Below the pieces are notes generated by a model. It had not been told where the DNA came from. It made no database searches and was given only the letters and a program-made list of their open reading frames with translations. Positions 11,785 to 22,600 of a stretch of DNA of 64,000 bases are shown here, piece after piece (position 1 is the first letter of the stretch; each line of letters opens with the position of its first letter). The DNA comes from Carnegiea gigantea (taxonomy: Eukaryota > Streptophyta > Magnoliopsida > Caryophyllales > Cactaceae). The stretch covers positions 354,501 through 418,500 of the forward strand of contig JAKOGI010000540.1 in assembly GCA_029747015.1 (NCBI GenBank), written 5' to 3'. The position numbers and the translations under genes are program-made.

Positions 11785-12359
11785 CGGCTGCACAATCAAT
11801 TTTTTTTGAAGCGGTTGAGTCTCGAATACTTAATTGATGCAAATGATTAAAGGTTTGACGGGTCAATTTTTTATTTGTCAAGTAAAATGTTTTTTTTTTT
11901 TGAAATTTAATGAAGTAAGGCTTGAATAAATTCAGACCCAAGAAAACTCCTCTTTTTTTTTTTCTTAAAAAAAAAAAATGATTGAAAATTTTTCTCTTTT
12001 TTTTTTTTGCAAAATTTTTCTCTCCTTTTTTTTTTTTGCACGTATGGCTTCCCCTTCTTTTTGACCCTTCTCTCTCTTTTTTTTTCCTTCTTTCTCTTTT
12101 TTTTAATGAAATAATTAAAAAAAATTGAGATTTTGGATGGAAGTATAGCACGTTCTCATATTTTGTTTTTTTTTTGTTTGTTTGTTTGTTTGTTTTTTTT
12201 TTTTTTTAAACTTGTGATAACTTTTTGATAAATTCTGATAAAATCAACAAACTCTGGATAGAATTCATTAGTGACCCAAAAGAACAGAAGCTGCTGATAT
12301 TTGAATTGGAGTAGGAGTAGGAAATCTGAATGGCCGATTGCTATATAAATTGACGTTCA
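11785..12359 (-). other. Tat 3' region, T/A-tract-rich spacer
   Basis: Long runs of T on the given strand (A on the element strand) at 11891-11901, 11952-11962, 11998-12010, 12029-12041, 12098-12106 and 12162-12207, mixed with TTTG repeats (12172-12195). Open frames here are Lys- or Phe-rich products of homopolymers. No gene is seen. Confidence 0.7.
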
Positions 12360-12707
12360 GCATCTATAATTCATCAGCTTCTCAGTCCTCATCCTTATTT
12401 CCGGCAGGCCACTAGCAGCTACACAGTCAGGATCAAAATCCGCATCATCAGGGTCATCTTCATCTACTTCATCCTCATCCTCATCATCGTCTTCCTCTGC
12501 ATAGTCATCATCATCGTAAGCTCTCCTCCTATTTCGAGGAACTGTGTTAGTTGGGGCAACTGTCTTTGACTGTGGTCTTGAATACAGACTGGCATGATTC
12601 ATTCCTCTAGATTGTAAGGTATCATTCTGATCATCCCCATCCTGCTCATCAGACAACACCTCATCTGCTGGAACCTTTTCTGTTTCCTTCTGCTTTGGTG
12701 CCATCTT
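12360..12707 (-). pseudogene. Captured fragment of a CHR5/CHD1-type chromatin remodeller gene
   Basis: The minus-strand frame from an ATG at 12707 reads MAPKQKETEKVPADEVLSDE, then SLYSRPQSK, a strongly acidic stretch rich in Asp and Glu, and DDPDDADFDPD. VPADE.LSDE followed by an acidic tract and DDPxDADFxP is the pattern I recall from the N-terminal region, ahead of the chromodomains, of plant CHD1-class remodellers (Arabidopsis CHR5). After VAASG the frame is lost, but the next frame reads AGNKDED, then a stop where Trp is expected, then EADE, again as in that family. So this is a short, frame-shifted, stop-containing host exon piece carried inside the retroelement, in the element's own orientation. 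Identification rests on recall of the family pattern. Confidence 0.65.
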
Positions 12708-13153
12708 TCTCTCCCTTTTTTTTTTTTTTTTTTTTTGGTTTGAGGAAAACAGAGCCATAGCAATGGCGGATGGGAAGGGGAGATAAGGAAGAGGAGAGAG
12801 AAAAGCAGAGTCTGCTTTCGTGCTTCTCTATTTGTTTTTTTTTTTTTTGCAATTTGGTGTTAGATTGCGGCTTTGTGCTCCAGCGATTACCCCAGAGTGT
12901 TGTCTCAAACACTTCATTGTAGTTTGGTGCCCACTTTTTTTTTTTTTGTTTGATTTCTCCCTGTTGAGTAACTCACGTGGCTTTGCAATCTTTTTCATTT
13001 TTCTTTTGATTTCACTCCCTTGTGTTTTTCGACAGCCTTTGATTTTTTTTTTTGGGTTGACTTTTTTTCTTTTCTTTTTTTAAAAGTATCCCCTTTTTTT
13101 AGGAAACTTAGACTAATACTTTCCTTTTTTTTTTAAATACAGGAAGCTTTGAA
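12708..13153. other. T-tract-rich spacer between gene fragment and tandem repeats
   Basis: Runs of T at 12718-12737, 12835-12849, 12935-12946, 13038-13050 and 13120-13133. A Phe-rich open frame at 12820-13083 is an effect of these runs. No coding or RNA signal is recognised. Confidence 0.6.
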
Positions 13154-13727
13154 TCGACTTAAATTTCTTCCTTCCAGCCGCGACGACTCCGATTAGATCG
13201 CGAAGTGAGGTCGACTTCTAAGACGAGGAATCGTTTCTCCCCGTAGATTCGATTCTTCACAAGCGACTTTCTCACTTAATCTAATTGGGGTCGACTTGAA
13301 TTTCTTCCTTTCAACCACGACTCCTCCGATTAGATCGCGAAGTGAGGTCGACTTTTAAGATGAGGAATCGTTTCTCCCCATAGATTCGATTCTTCGCATA
13401 CGACTCCCTCACTTAATCTAATTAGGGTCGACTTGAATCTCTTTCTTCCAGCCACGACTCCTCCGATTAGATCGCGAAGTGAGGTCGACTTTTAAGACGA
13501 GGAATCGTTTCTCCCCGTAGATTCGATTCTTCGCAGGCGACTCCCTCACTTAATCTAATTGGGGTCGACTTGAATCTCTTTCTTCCAGCCACGACTCCTC
13601 CGATTAGATCGCGAAGTGAGGTCGACTTCTAAGACGAGGAATCGTTTCTCCCCGTAGATTCGATTCTTCGCAGGCGACTCCCTCACTTAATCTAATTGGG
13701 GTCAACTTGAATCTCTTTCTTCCAGCC
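13154..13727 (+). repeat. 137-bp tandem repeat array with dyad symmetry, upstream of PMD gene
   Basis: Units start with TCGACTT (TCAACTT in the last) at 13154, 13291, 13428, 13565 and 13702, an exact period of 137 bp; four are complete and the fifth is a 26-base stub. Each unit holds an imperfect palindrome: ATTAGAT.cgcg.AAGTGAGG pairs with CCTCACTTaATCTAAT about 80 bases on, and inside it CGAGGAATCG pairs with CGATTCTTCG. The stub ends CTTCCAGCC and the gene's ATG follows immediately; in other units the same place reads CAGCCACG. The array lies in the 3' region of a Tat element, where tandem repeats are known to arise. Confidence 0.92.
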
Positions 13728-16703
13728 ATGGTGCATTTTCTGGATTCATCATTCGATCCCAAGAAGCCAAAGATGATCCAATTGAAGAAGGTGTGACTCT
13801 CCACGTATATATGCCAACACCCCTACTGTCCAGACGTTCTTTACTCCCTAACTACCTCGCAGATTCATGCTGGAGTGTGAAGTCTACTCGTGATAGACAA
13901 AGATCAGATGGAGTCATCACGACTTTGAGAGTCTTGAAGCTTAGCTCACCATTATTTGCATCTTCAGTCCCTTCCCAAGGAGCAACACCCTTACTCAGGC
14001 ATCGTATCATGGACGGGACACTATCCTGGGGCAATTTTTCACCATGTTTCTCCGACAACTTCTTCATACCGTGCTATTGGGAATGGCTAGAAGACGTTCT
14101 CGGTCGCAACAAAGACAGACTTAAGGAATGGAGGCTTCATGATGGATTGTATGCATCATTGTTCTCTTATGACATGAGTCTCACCGTCTTCAAAGCATTC
14201 TGCGAGCTGTGGTGCCACACTACCAACACCTTTTGCACAGAGAGTGGCGATATGTCAATCTCCTTATGGGATTTGTGGACTATAGGTGGACTTCCAGCTG
14301 ACGGTGCTTACTACGAAGAAGTCATTCCACCCGCCAGAGAAGTCCTTTCTGCAGGACGCGGAGAAAATGATATTCCAGCGACTTGTACATTCCTCTTTTC
14401 TGCATTCCACAGACTATGCTATGATGTTCATGGCATTGTTCAACTTCCTGCTACCGAATGGATACGCTTTTGGTTTCGAGGGTGACAAATTTACACACCT
14501 CCTCCCAGTCGTGACAACAGAAAGCGAGTTAAAGCCCCAACAAACACATCATGTCCATCTGGTATGATTGCTCCTCGCACAGGGCGAACGAAGAGAGAGA
14601 AGGACCCTTTTGTGACGCTCAATGTTCCTGAGGCCCTAATCGAAGAGACCTACCTTGCTGCGCTTATTTCTTGTTGGTTGTGCTCCTTTGTGCTACCCAC
14701 TGAAGCGGTACGCCTTATTCGCCCAGCCGTGTTTGTAGCTGCAAGCAAATTGGCTCACGGGGAATATTTAAACCTCGCAATTCCTGCTTTAGCTAGCATT
14801 TATCGGGGGTTGCATAGAATTTCTACGGCTCGGAGCCTGAATAAGTTGGAAGTAATCTTCCCTATTCACTACGTTTATGGATGGTTAGGGACTTACTTCC
14901 CAACTTATTTTGATCATCCCCATCATCGACATGGCCATCCTAAAATGGCGAGGTTCTCTGGCGAAAAGATGAATCGGACTCCTGACGTACAAGAAGCTCG
15001 AGAACTATTGAAATACAAGGATCCATCCGTCATGTATTCTAACGCTCTTATGAAGGATACATCGATCACCTTGATTGACACCCAAAATTTATCCTCAAGC
15101 TGGAAAGCATATTTGATTTGCCTCCGCTCTGGGTTTTTGACCTTGTGACAAGGAAGAACAATTGTGATCGAACCATACTTCCCTTGTAAGTTTGGGCGAC
15201 AATTTGGCTTCTACCAAGATGTACTAAGTGAGCCACGGATGAATGACCGAGAAGGCACCTTACAGGATGTAGCTCGCTATTGGTTCAATCTTACAGAATA
15301 TATAACAAGGTCCAGCGTGACAATTCCTGCTCCTCTTGACAAGAAGTCTACACTGGTTACCATTGTATATGCTAATTGGTGGCGATCTTCGCGGGGTGAT
15401 CTTTTCTCTCAAGGGTCTAAATATCCTAGAGGCGAGACTGTGCAGCCACGAAGAGCTGCTAGAGTGAGAGTTGCTGATGATGCATCCGCCTTAGTTGTCA
15501 CTTCCGGTAAAGCAAGTGCACATAAGCCAATCATGCAGCAGTGTGATGAGCATGCCCTATCCCCAGCTGAGCTTAGAAAGGAAGGAGGAGATAGTTCCTC
15601 GTTAGGAGCAAACACATCTCCTCAGAAAAGTAGAAGCTGTTCTCCTGGTAAAGAGAAGATTGAAGCTTTAAGAGGTTTGGGTGTTAGGTCTTCCATTAGT
15701 GGAGCGAAGAATTTGTCAGGCCCGAAGAGCAAACCAGACGTCGCAACCAAGCTACCTAACTCCAAGAACAAGTCTAATAGTGCGACGAGCTCACTGAAGT
15801 CAGCGAACAAAGCAACGGGAGAGGTGCATCTCGTTATCATGGCCCCTTTTCCTTCCCCTTTTTTTTTCTTGTTCCTCCCTTTTTTTTGACTTAACCCTCC
15901 TTTTAATGTAGGGATATACTGCCCAAATTGGAGACAGACTTAAGGCCGTATTTGGTGACAAAGACAATGAAGCCACCTTGACTGTGCCTGCTGCCAAGTC
16001 AACTGAGGACGATTCTATTAACATAATGCCCTCGCCAGTGAAACAAACAAAGCGCTGTGAATCACCTACTCCTTCTGTTGCAACCTACTTTCTTGAGAGA
16101 ATTGCTTCTGGTGTGTTTAATGATTTGGCCTTGAGTGTGAAGTAGCGTTTTCAGCAACAGTTGAAAAAGTTCATCCCAAAGACAGAGGGTGACCTGGGAA
16201 ATATCCGTCATGAAGCTGAGCGAATATATGAAACGTTATCATCCTTTCAGGCAGATTATTTGGGGCTGAAGAATAATGTCGAGGCATACTTGAACGAAGT
16301 CAGACAGTACCTGAAATTGAAAGCCCAATTAGAAGATTGGACTCCTACCAAAGATGTGCTAGGCAAGCGGGCAGCCTTATTAGACAAACTTGGGGAGGCA
16401 CGAGCTTCAGTGGAAAAGGTCGGTGCGCAGTTTGATGAGACAACTACTGCTGTCGCCCAAGCTCATAAGCGAAGGAAGCTACTTGAGGCAGATCTTAAGC
16501 GAGCAAAGGCGGATGAGCTGAAATTGCAAGACAAATTAGTAGAGACTGAAACTTCATTGAAGAAAGCCAAAGAAGGTGTGTCTCTTCTTGAAAAAGAGGT
16601 TGCTGATTTAGATGCTGCGCCCCTAGTTACCGCTGAAGAAACGGCTCAAGTTGAAGCAGCAAGGAAACGTGCCCAAGAGCTTTTAGGCGCATTGGATGCC
16701 TAG
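13728..16703 (+). pseudogene. Antisense plant mobile domain (PMD) plus coiled-coil gene inside the Tat element
   Basis: The ATG at 13728 follows the repeat array. After 22 codons a duplicated TG (13792-13795) shifts the frame; from 13793 one frame continues to 15823. It carries the PMD blocks: YWEWLEDVLGRNKD, FCELWCHTTNTF, SISLWDLWTIGGLPADGAYY, LFSAFHRLCYD and EWIRFWFRG, then YTPPPSR and KAPTNTSCPSG. In-frame TGA stops lie at 14483 and 15146. An 88-bp intron, GT at 15824 to AG at 15911 with a T-rich 3' end, joins in phase 0 to a second exon with a TAG at 16143. The last 180 residues are a Lys/Glu/Ala-rich coiled coil ending at 16703. PMD proteins (MAIN/MAIL1 family in Arabidopsis) occur both as genes and in transposable elements; the role inside retroelements is not known to me. 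It runs against the element's own transcription. Confidence 0.85.
15824..15911 (+). other. Spliceosomal intron of the antisense PMD gene
   Basis: The donor GAG|GTGCATC and acceptor TTTTAATGTAG|GGATAT flank an 88-bp T-rich segment that ends the upstream frame in poly-Phe. Removing it joins two codon-phase-0 exons. An intron on this strand cannot be removed from the retroelement's own RNA, which explains how it survives retrotransposition. Confidence 0.7.
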
Positions 16704-17147
16704 ACCATATCCGGTGGATTTGTTCTAGATTTTTTTTTTTTTGGTGGGAACTTTGCAACTTGTTGCTTCTTTTTTGAACTCAGTATGGTTTTATTATAAT
16801 TGGTTTTGATATATTGTAATAAGATGAATCTTTCGATTCGAGTTTACGCAATAATATGTAGCTGTATCCGATGAACAAAACCAATGCACTAACACAATTT
16901 ATTCATCCCTTTTTTTTTTAACGGCTGTACTTAAGAAATATACCAAAGTTGCCTACGTACCTAAAGAGAATGTAATACCCTAAAGGATCAAGCCATACGT
17001 AGTTCAAGAACATAATATTTTTTATTTATTTTGTTTTGCCGTTCACAGTTTAGACTCTTGCGGGCCAGGAGCAATACAAAGGAATTTATCACAAAAGAAC
17101 GAGCAGTCTAGGCTCTTACTGAGGAGCTTTACAACATTAATTCTATT
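16704..17147. other. Convergent gap between PMD gene and Tat integrase
   Basis: The PMD gene (plus) and integrase (minus) end facing each other. A/T-rich sequence here includes AATAAG at 16818 and AATAAT near 16849, possible poly(A) signals for the plus-strand gene. Nothing else is recognised. Confidence 0.5.
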
Positions 17148-18306
17148 TTAAGGATAATAACGCTTCAAGAATTTGCCATTTATGGGTACTGCGCGCACTC
17201 CATCAGCACCAACTATCTTGTACGCTCCATTTGTGTAAACTTCTCTGACCACATAAGGACCATCCCACTCAGAGGTGAATTTGCTTCCAGACTTGTGAGA
17301 AACGATGATCGGTCTTCTTACTGCCAGGACCTGGTCTCCCACTTGGAACGAGCGTGGCCGAACCTTTTTGTTAAACGCTCTCGATAAACGGGCTTGGAAG
17401 CATTCTAGCTTTTGTTGCGCCTGAAGTCTCCTCTCATCAAGGGCCTCCAATTCAGCTAAGCGAAGCCTGTGAGTTTTGTCTTCCGTCAAACCTTCCTGTA
17501 TGGTAATACGGAGTGATGGGAGTTGAAGTTCCAACGGTAGAACGGCTTCAACTCCATACACCAAAGCGAATGGGGTCGATTGTGTTGGCGTCTTGTACGT
17601 TATTCGATATACCCAAAGAGCTTCCCCTAGTCTCTCGTGCCAATCCCGTTTAGACTTTGCGACAACCTTTTTCAGTAAGTTGCAAAGTGTTTTGTTAAAG
17701 GCTTCTGCCAGGCCGTTTGCAGGGGCGTTGTACATGGAAGACTTATGCTGGGAGAACTTAAACTTCTCGCACAGGCTTGTCATCAGGCTGTTGAAGAAAG
17801 GCTTACCATTATCGGTGATAATGTACCTCGGCACACCATACCGATAGATAATGTGTGTCCTTATGAAGTCAACCACATTTTCTTTTTTGACCTCTCTTAG
17901 TGGGATCGCTTCCGCCCATTTAGAGAAGTAATCAGTGGCAGTTAGGATGTAGGAGTGACCAGCAGACGATTTAGGCGTGATTGGTCCAACGACATCGAGC
18001 CCCCATGCCTCAAATGGCCAAGATGCAACTGTTGGGTGGAGAGGTTCGGGAGGTTGATGTATGAAGTTAGCATGGAACTGGCAAGCATCGCACCTCTTTG
18101 CATAATTTATGCAATCTTGCACCATAGTGGGCCAGTACTAGCCCATCCTTTTAATGCGATCACGTAACCTAGGCCCTGATTGGTGTGCTCCACACACACC
18201 TGAATGAGCTTCTGTCATTGCTTGCTTTGTTTCTTCCACGTCCAAGCATCGTAACCAAAGACCAAGAGGGGAGCGTCGATAAAGCGTCCTGTTGTAGTAA
18301 AGGAAG
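17148..18306 (-). pseudogene. Tat integrase
   Basis: The minus-strand frame resumes after the TRIM with LYYNRTLYRRS and an N-terminal zinc-binding region (His residues in EAHSGVCGAH, then CDACQ). One TAG at about 18138 replaces a Tyr codon in the usual GYYWPTM. Counting from the Met at 18125, the core has D44 (GLDVVGP), D105 (IITDNGKPF) and E141 (NGLAEAFNKT): 60 and 35 residues apart, a DD35E triad with all three acids present. The C-terminal part carries WDGPYVV and ends KFLKRYYP. No chromodomain is seen, as expected for Tat. Apart from the stop and the TRIM it is intact. Confidence 0.9.
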
Positions 18307-18486
18307 TGTAACAGCCCACGACCATCCACCATCGAGGTATTGTCCGCTTTGGACAGGCGGGACGCTACCATCATCCCTGCCCTCACGGTTTTGTCCTCAA
18401 AAGGCGCCTCGATGGGTTGAGGTTTCCCTACGCTTATAAGGCGTGGTTCGTTCTCCTCAACTCCCGATGTGGGATACCTTCATCCA
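18307..18486 (-). repeat. TRIM inverted LTR copy
   Basis: Reverse complement of the LTR at 18531-18710, same 180-bp length and same ends. With the LTR at 18531 it makes a 180-bp inverted repeat around a 44-bp spacer. Confidence 0.93.
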
Positions 18487-18530
18487 CCGGGGTATCCCAG
18501 GGGCCCAGCGTCCTCGCTGGCACATCGGGG

Positions 18531-18710
18531 TGGATGAAGGTATCCCACATCGAGAGTTGAGGAGAACGAACCACGCCTTATAAGCGTGGGGAAACCTCAA
18601 CCCATCGAGGCGCCTTTTGAGAACAAAACCGTGAGGGCAGAGATGGTGGTAGCATCCCGCCTGTCCAAAGCGGACAATACCTCGATGGCGGGTGATCGTG
18701 GGCTGTTACA
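18531..18710 (+). repeat. TRIM 5' LTR
   Basis: Begins TGGATGAAGG and ends GGGCTGTTACA; followed by the primer-binding site at 18712. Confidence 0.93.
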
Positions 18711-18775
18711 ATGGTATCAGAGCCATGGACCCGACCCGATGTGCCAGCGAGGACGCTGGGCCCCTGAGAGGGGGG

Positions 18776-18955
18776 TGGATGAAGGTATCCCACATCGGGA
18801 GTTGAGGAGAACGAACCACGCCTTATAAGCGTGGGGAAACCTCAACCCATCGAGGCGCCTTTTGAGGACAAAACCGTGAGGGCAGGGATGGTGGTAGCGT
18901 CCCGCCTGCCCAAAGCGGACAATACCTCGATGGCGGGTGGTTGTGGGCTGTTACA
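18776..18955 (+). repeat. TRIM 3' LTR
   Basis: Same ends as the 5' LTR and a few single-base differences; followed directly by the duplication ggaag. Confidence 0.93.
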
Positions 18956-18960
18956 GGAAG

Positions 18961-19595
18961 CTTGAAGCCCTCCGTTGTATTTCTGTCTTATGCCTTGGGT
19001 CACTAGGCAGTTTTCCGTGCTCTAAGTACTCAATCATAGGTTGACGCCAGTCTTCTGCATCTGTTTCGAGAACACATATCATGTTGACGTCTTTCTCTGA
19101 GTTTTCATTATCTGGTGGAACAACCCAGCAACTACATACTGGAATAGTCATTCTTTCTTCTGCCCCCAGTGCCAAAGTGGCTGCGAGGCTTGCTAGTGCG
19201 TTAGCCATCTTGTTGGCACTCCTTGGCACGTGCTCTAACTTGATCATGTCCAACTTATTTAGTAGGCGTAATGCTTGCCTGTGATACGGGACAAGGTCCT
19301 CTTTCTTGACCTCGTATTCGTCAAGTAGTTGATTAATGACTAACTGCGAGTCACCATATATGTTGAGATCGGTGATCCCCATCTCAATAGCCATTTCAAG
19401 GCCCAAGTTAAGCGCTTGGTATTCCGCCGCATTGTTAGAGCATAACTGAGTGAGCACAAATGAATACGGAAGAATGTGCTTTTCGGGGGAGACGAAGACT
19501 ACTCCTGCACCAGCGCCATCACGTCTAGCTGCGCCATCGAAATACATTTCCCAGGGAGGGAGGATATCGATGTAGAACACGCCTTCTCCTGGCAA
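18961..19595 (-). pseudogene. Tat additional RNase H (aRNH)
   Basis: The minus-strand frame shows an RNase H fold in the archaeal-like form found only in Tat-group elements among plant gypsy lineages: WEMYFDGAARRDGAG (first Asp), NNAAEYQAL (Glu), IYGDSQLVINQL (second Asp). The fourth catalytic position, normally ADALA, reads ANALA (Asp to Asn), which would weaken or remove metal binding. The frame is joined in phase to the upstream pol across a TAA at about 19611 and ends at the TRIM. It presumably helps degrade RNA in the RNA:DNA hybrid. Confidence 0.88.
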
Positions 19596-19610
19596 ATCAT
19601 CATTTAGCTC

Positions 19611-22600
19611 TTAATCATCAGGAATGGGATGATCTGCCAAGAAATCTGTCAACGTTTGCCCCTTAACTGCTCTTTGGGGTACATAGATAAGGTCGTACTG
19701 TTTTAAGATGACTGCCCATTTTGCTAGTCGCCCATTTAAGATTGGCCTAGATAAGATGTACTTGATGGGATCAGTTTTGGAGATCACTTGCACTGTATAG
19801 GCCTGCATGTAATGCTTTAATTTCTGGATGGCAAAGATGAGCGATAAGCACATCTTTTCAATAGGGGAGTACTTCAACTCAGCGCCGACCAACGTACGAC
19901 TTAAGAAGTACAGGGCGACTTCTTTCCCTTCCTCGTTTTCCTGTATGCATAATGCTCCTAGGGATTTTTCCTGAGCTGCAATGTACAGTCGAAGAGGCTT
20001 GTCAGGGATGGGTGCCCCCACTACCGGAGGATGGGACAAATATTCCTTTATTTTCTTGAAAGCCGCTCGACATGAGTTGTCCTATTCAAACGGTGCTCCC
20101 TTTTTCATGAGGTGGCTGAAGGGGTGGCAGCGTCCTGCAAGATTTGAGATGAATATTCGGATGTATGCCAAGCAACCTTGAAGTCCGTGAAGCTCTCTAA
20201 GATTCTTCGGCTCAGGCATCTCTTGAATTGCCTCGATCTTCGATTGGTCGATCTCGATTCCCCGATGGTGAACGATGAAGCCTAAGAATTTTCCGGATGT
20301 GACACCAAACGCGCACTTGAGCGGGTTCATCTTCAATTGGCATCTCCGTAATCATTCAAAGATTAAACGAAGATCTTGTATGTGGTCCTCCCTCTTTTTG
20401 GACTTGACTACTAAATCATCAACGTAGCATTTAACTTTTTTGTGAAGCATATCGTCGAAAATTGTTTGCATTGCCCTTTGGTAAGTTGCCCCTGCATTCT
20501 TAAGTCCGAAGGGCATCACCTTATAGCAAAAAATGCCTTTAGGTGTGCGAAAAGCTGTGGCCTCTTGATCTTCTGGCGCCATCAGAATCTGATTGTCTCC
20601 TGCGGTACAATCCATGAATGACAACGCTTCATGCCCTGTAGTTGAGTCGATCATGAGTTCTGTAACCGGCAGTGGGAAATCATCTTTTGGACAAGCGTCG
20701 TTGAGATCCCGGAAGTCCACACAAATACAAAGTTGCCCATTTTTCTTCCTGACAGGCACGATGTTTGCGATCCATGTTGGGTATTTGACCTCGCGAATGA
20801 ATCCTGCCTCTATGAGTTTGTTGACCTCCTTTTCAATTTCCGGTACCAACTCTGGGCGAAAACGTCGCTGAGGTTGCTTCTTAGGCGAAATGCCCCTTTT
20901 GATAGATAAGCGATGAACTGCAACGTTTGGGTCCAACCCGGGCATTTCTTTATAGCTCCAGGCAAATACATCCTTATACTCTAACAGGAGTTCCAAGTAC
21001 TGCTTTTCCTCTTCGAGTGTAAGTGATGAGCTTACGTAGATAGGGCGAGGCTCTTCAGTGGTTCCAAGATTCAGCTCTTTCAGCTCATCAACTGTATCCT
21101 GGCCTCTATCTTTAAAAGTCTTAGGAGTTTCTGCCAACTCTATCTCTGAGTCTGAGTCATCACATTCATGGATTGTGATATGGTTGGAAGAAATAACTTC
21201 TTCTTCCTTCGCTTCCTCGTTAGAGCCAGAGTTTTTTTGTTGACCTGTGAAGACCACAGTACGCCTCTTTACTCTTAATGAACCGTCTGTCTTAACATCC
21301 AGACTAGAGAAACGTTTTATACGAGAAGGGATTGAGCTTTGAACTTCATTTATCATTCCCAAGCGGCTAAATGCAGAGCTTTTCTCGTGCTGAAGTTGTG
21401 AGCTTGAGGACTTTTCACCAGCTCCTATTCTGGCAAAAACCGAGGGCTTTGGCTGATGATCATTTTTGATTCTGTTGAAAACAGAGCATCTGTGATCTTT
21501 CCCTTTCCCTATACGAGCGAATACTGACAGACGTTTTTTAGAAGTGGATGATTGTAGCCTATCAAACACAGAGGGCTTTGGGTTTGGTGAAGCATTCTCA
21601 TCTTCACTCACATCTACTTCTTCAGCCGAGATGTGTTGAATCACCAACTTCTTGTCTCTTCGTCTCCCAGATATTCTGACTGGCTGTGGTGGCGTGAAAC
21701 CCAGTCCAACTTTAGAGACTGCTACTGAACCTCCCTGCTCTTGAATCTTCCTCTGAGTTTCAGTAAGGCCATGAGGCTTGGCTTCGACTACCTTCCCTAA
21801 AGCAGCTGGATTTTGAAAGTCGTAACCAGCCTTCTCCATAAGCTTGTACGCATTAGGATCAAATCCTTCCCTAGTCCGTGCATTTGGCAAGTCATCGCCT
21901 TCTTTAGAGGAAATGACAAACCCGGAAAGAGGGGGCCTACTCACCTTAGCCTGCCACATCTTAAGCGTTGGAACTGTTGCACTTCCTTTTAAGGTTATTA
22001 TGCTAGCTCCATCATCCTTTTTGGTAGCTTCGGTCTCGATGCTTCTGCTCGTACACTCACCAAAGGGCGATTCACCCTCCTTACGACGAGACCTAGGTAT
22101 GTACCTTAAGACTGGTGGCACTGATCCTGTTGAAGCAGCAGCTTGTTTAGCAACTTGCTTAACACAAGAAATGGTGCTACCTTGCTTGCTTGCTTCTTTC
22201 TCGAGTTGCTGCTTAGGGGCATCATCTTTTGTTGCTCGAGCGGCCTTCTTTGCGACACCTTTACCTGTGGAAGAAATGGTTGGCGGCATGGTTTCTTTAG
22301 GTGCAACACCTTCTTCAAAGAACCTTGCGTCTGCAAAATGAGACTCAGCCTTAGTGAATGGCTTGACATCTCCATTTATTTTCTTCTCTCCATCACGGTA
22401 GTACTTAAGGCATTGGTGTAAAGTAGAAGCTACTATCCCATGCTCATGAAGCCATGGTCGCCCTAGTAATAACCTGTAGGAAGTCTTAGCATCGATTACA
22501 AGGAAGATGGAGGACGTCATCAAATCTCCCATTATCAGTTCAACACGAATCATGCCGATTGCACGTTGGCCTTCAAGGTTAAAGCCTTGAATCATCGTTC

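Larger units (their letters stand above)
18307..18955 (+). mobile_element. TRIM element with an extra inverted LTR
   Basis: A complete small LTR element occupies 18531-18955: LTR of 180 bp (18531-18710), one base, primer-binding site TGGTATCAGAGCCATGG at 18712 (initiator-tRNA-Met type), a 65-bp interior, a purine tract GAGAGGGGGG, and a second 180-bp LTR (18776-18955). Left of it, 18307-18486 is a third 180-bp LTR in reverse orientation, joined through 44 bases of reversed interior. Both outer ends read TGTAACAG.../...CTGTTACA, and ggaag flanks the whole at 18302-18306 and 18956-18960. So the compound structure integrated as one unit. It codes for nothing and split the Tat pol frame between aRNH and integrase. 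Confidence 0.93.

Noticed and set aside
12820..13083. Phe-rich 87-codon frame
   Set aside because: Produced by runs of T; no domain or conserved composition.
18712..18728. Possible tRNA-Met piece
   Set aside because: Only the primer-binding complement is present (also at 29097 and 55823); no cloverleaf sequence surrounds it.
18185..18828. Open frames across the TRIM (18185-18439, 18578-18793, 18586-18828)
   Set aside because: They follow LTR sequence in both orientations and repeat each other; TRIM elements code for nothing.
22106..22421. Open frames overlapping Tat pol on both strands
   Set aside because: They lie in the Ser/Lys-rich linker of the pol frame and show no independent motif; the same holds for 19081-19284, 20593-20871 and 21844-22341.
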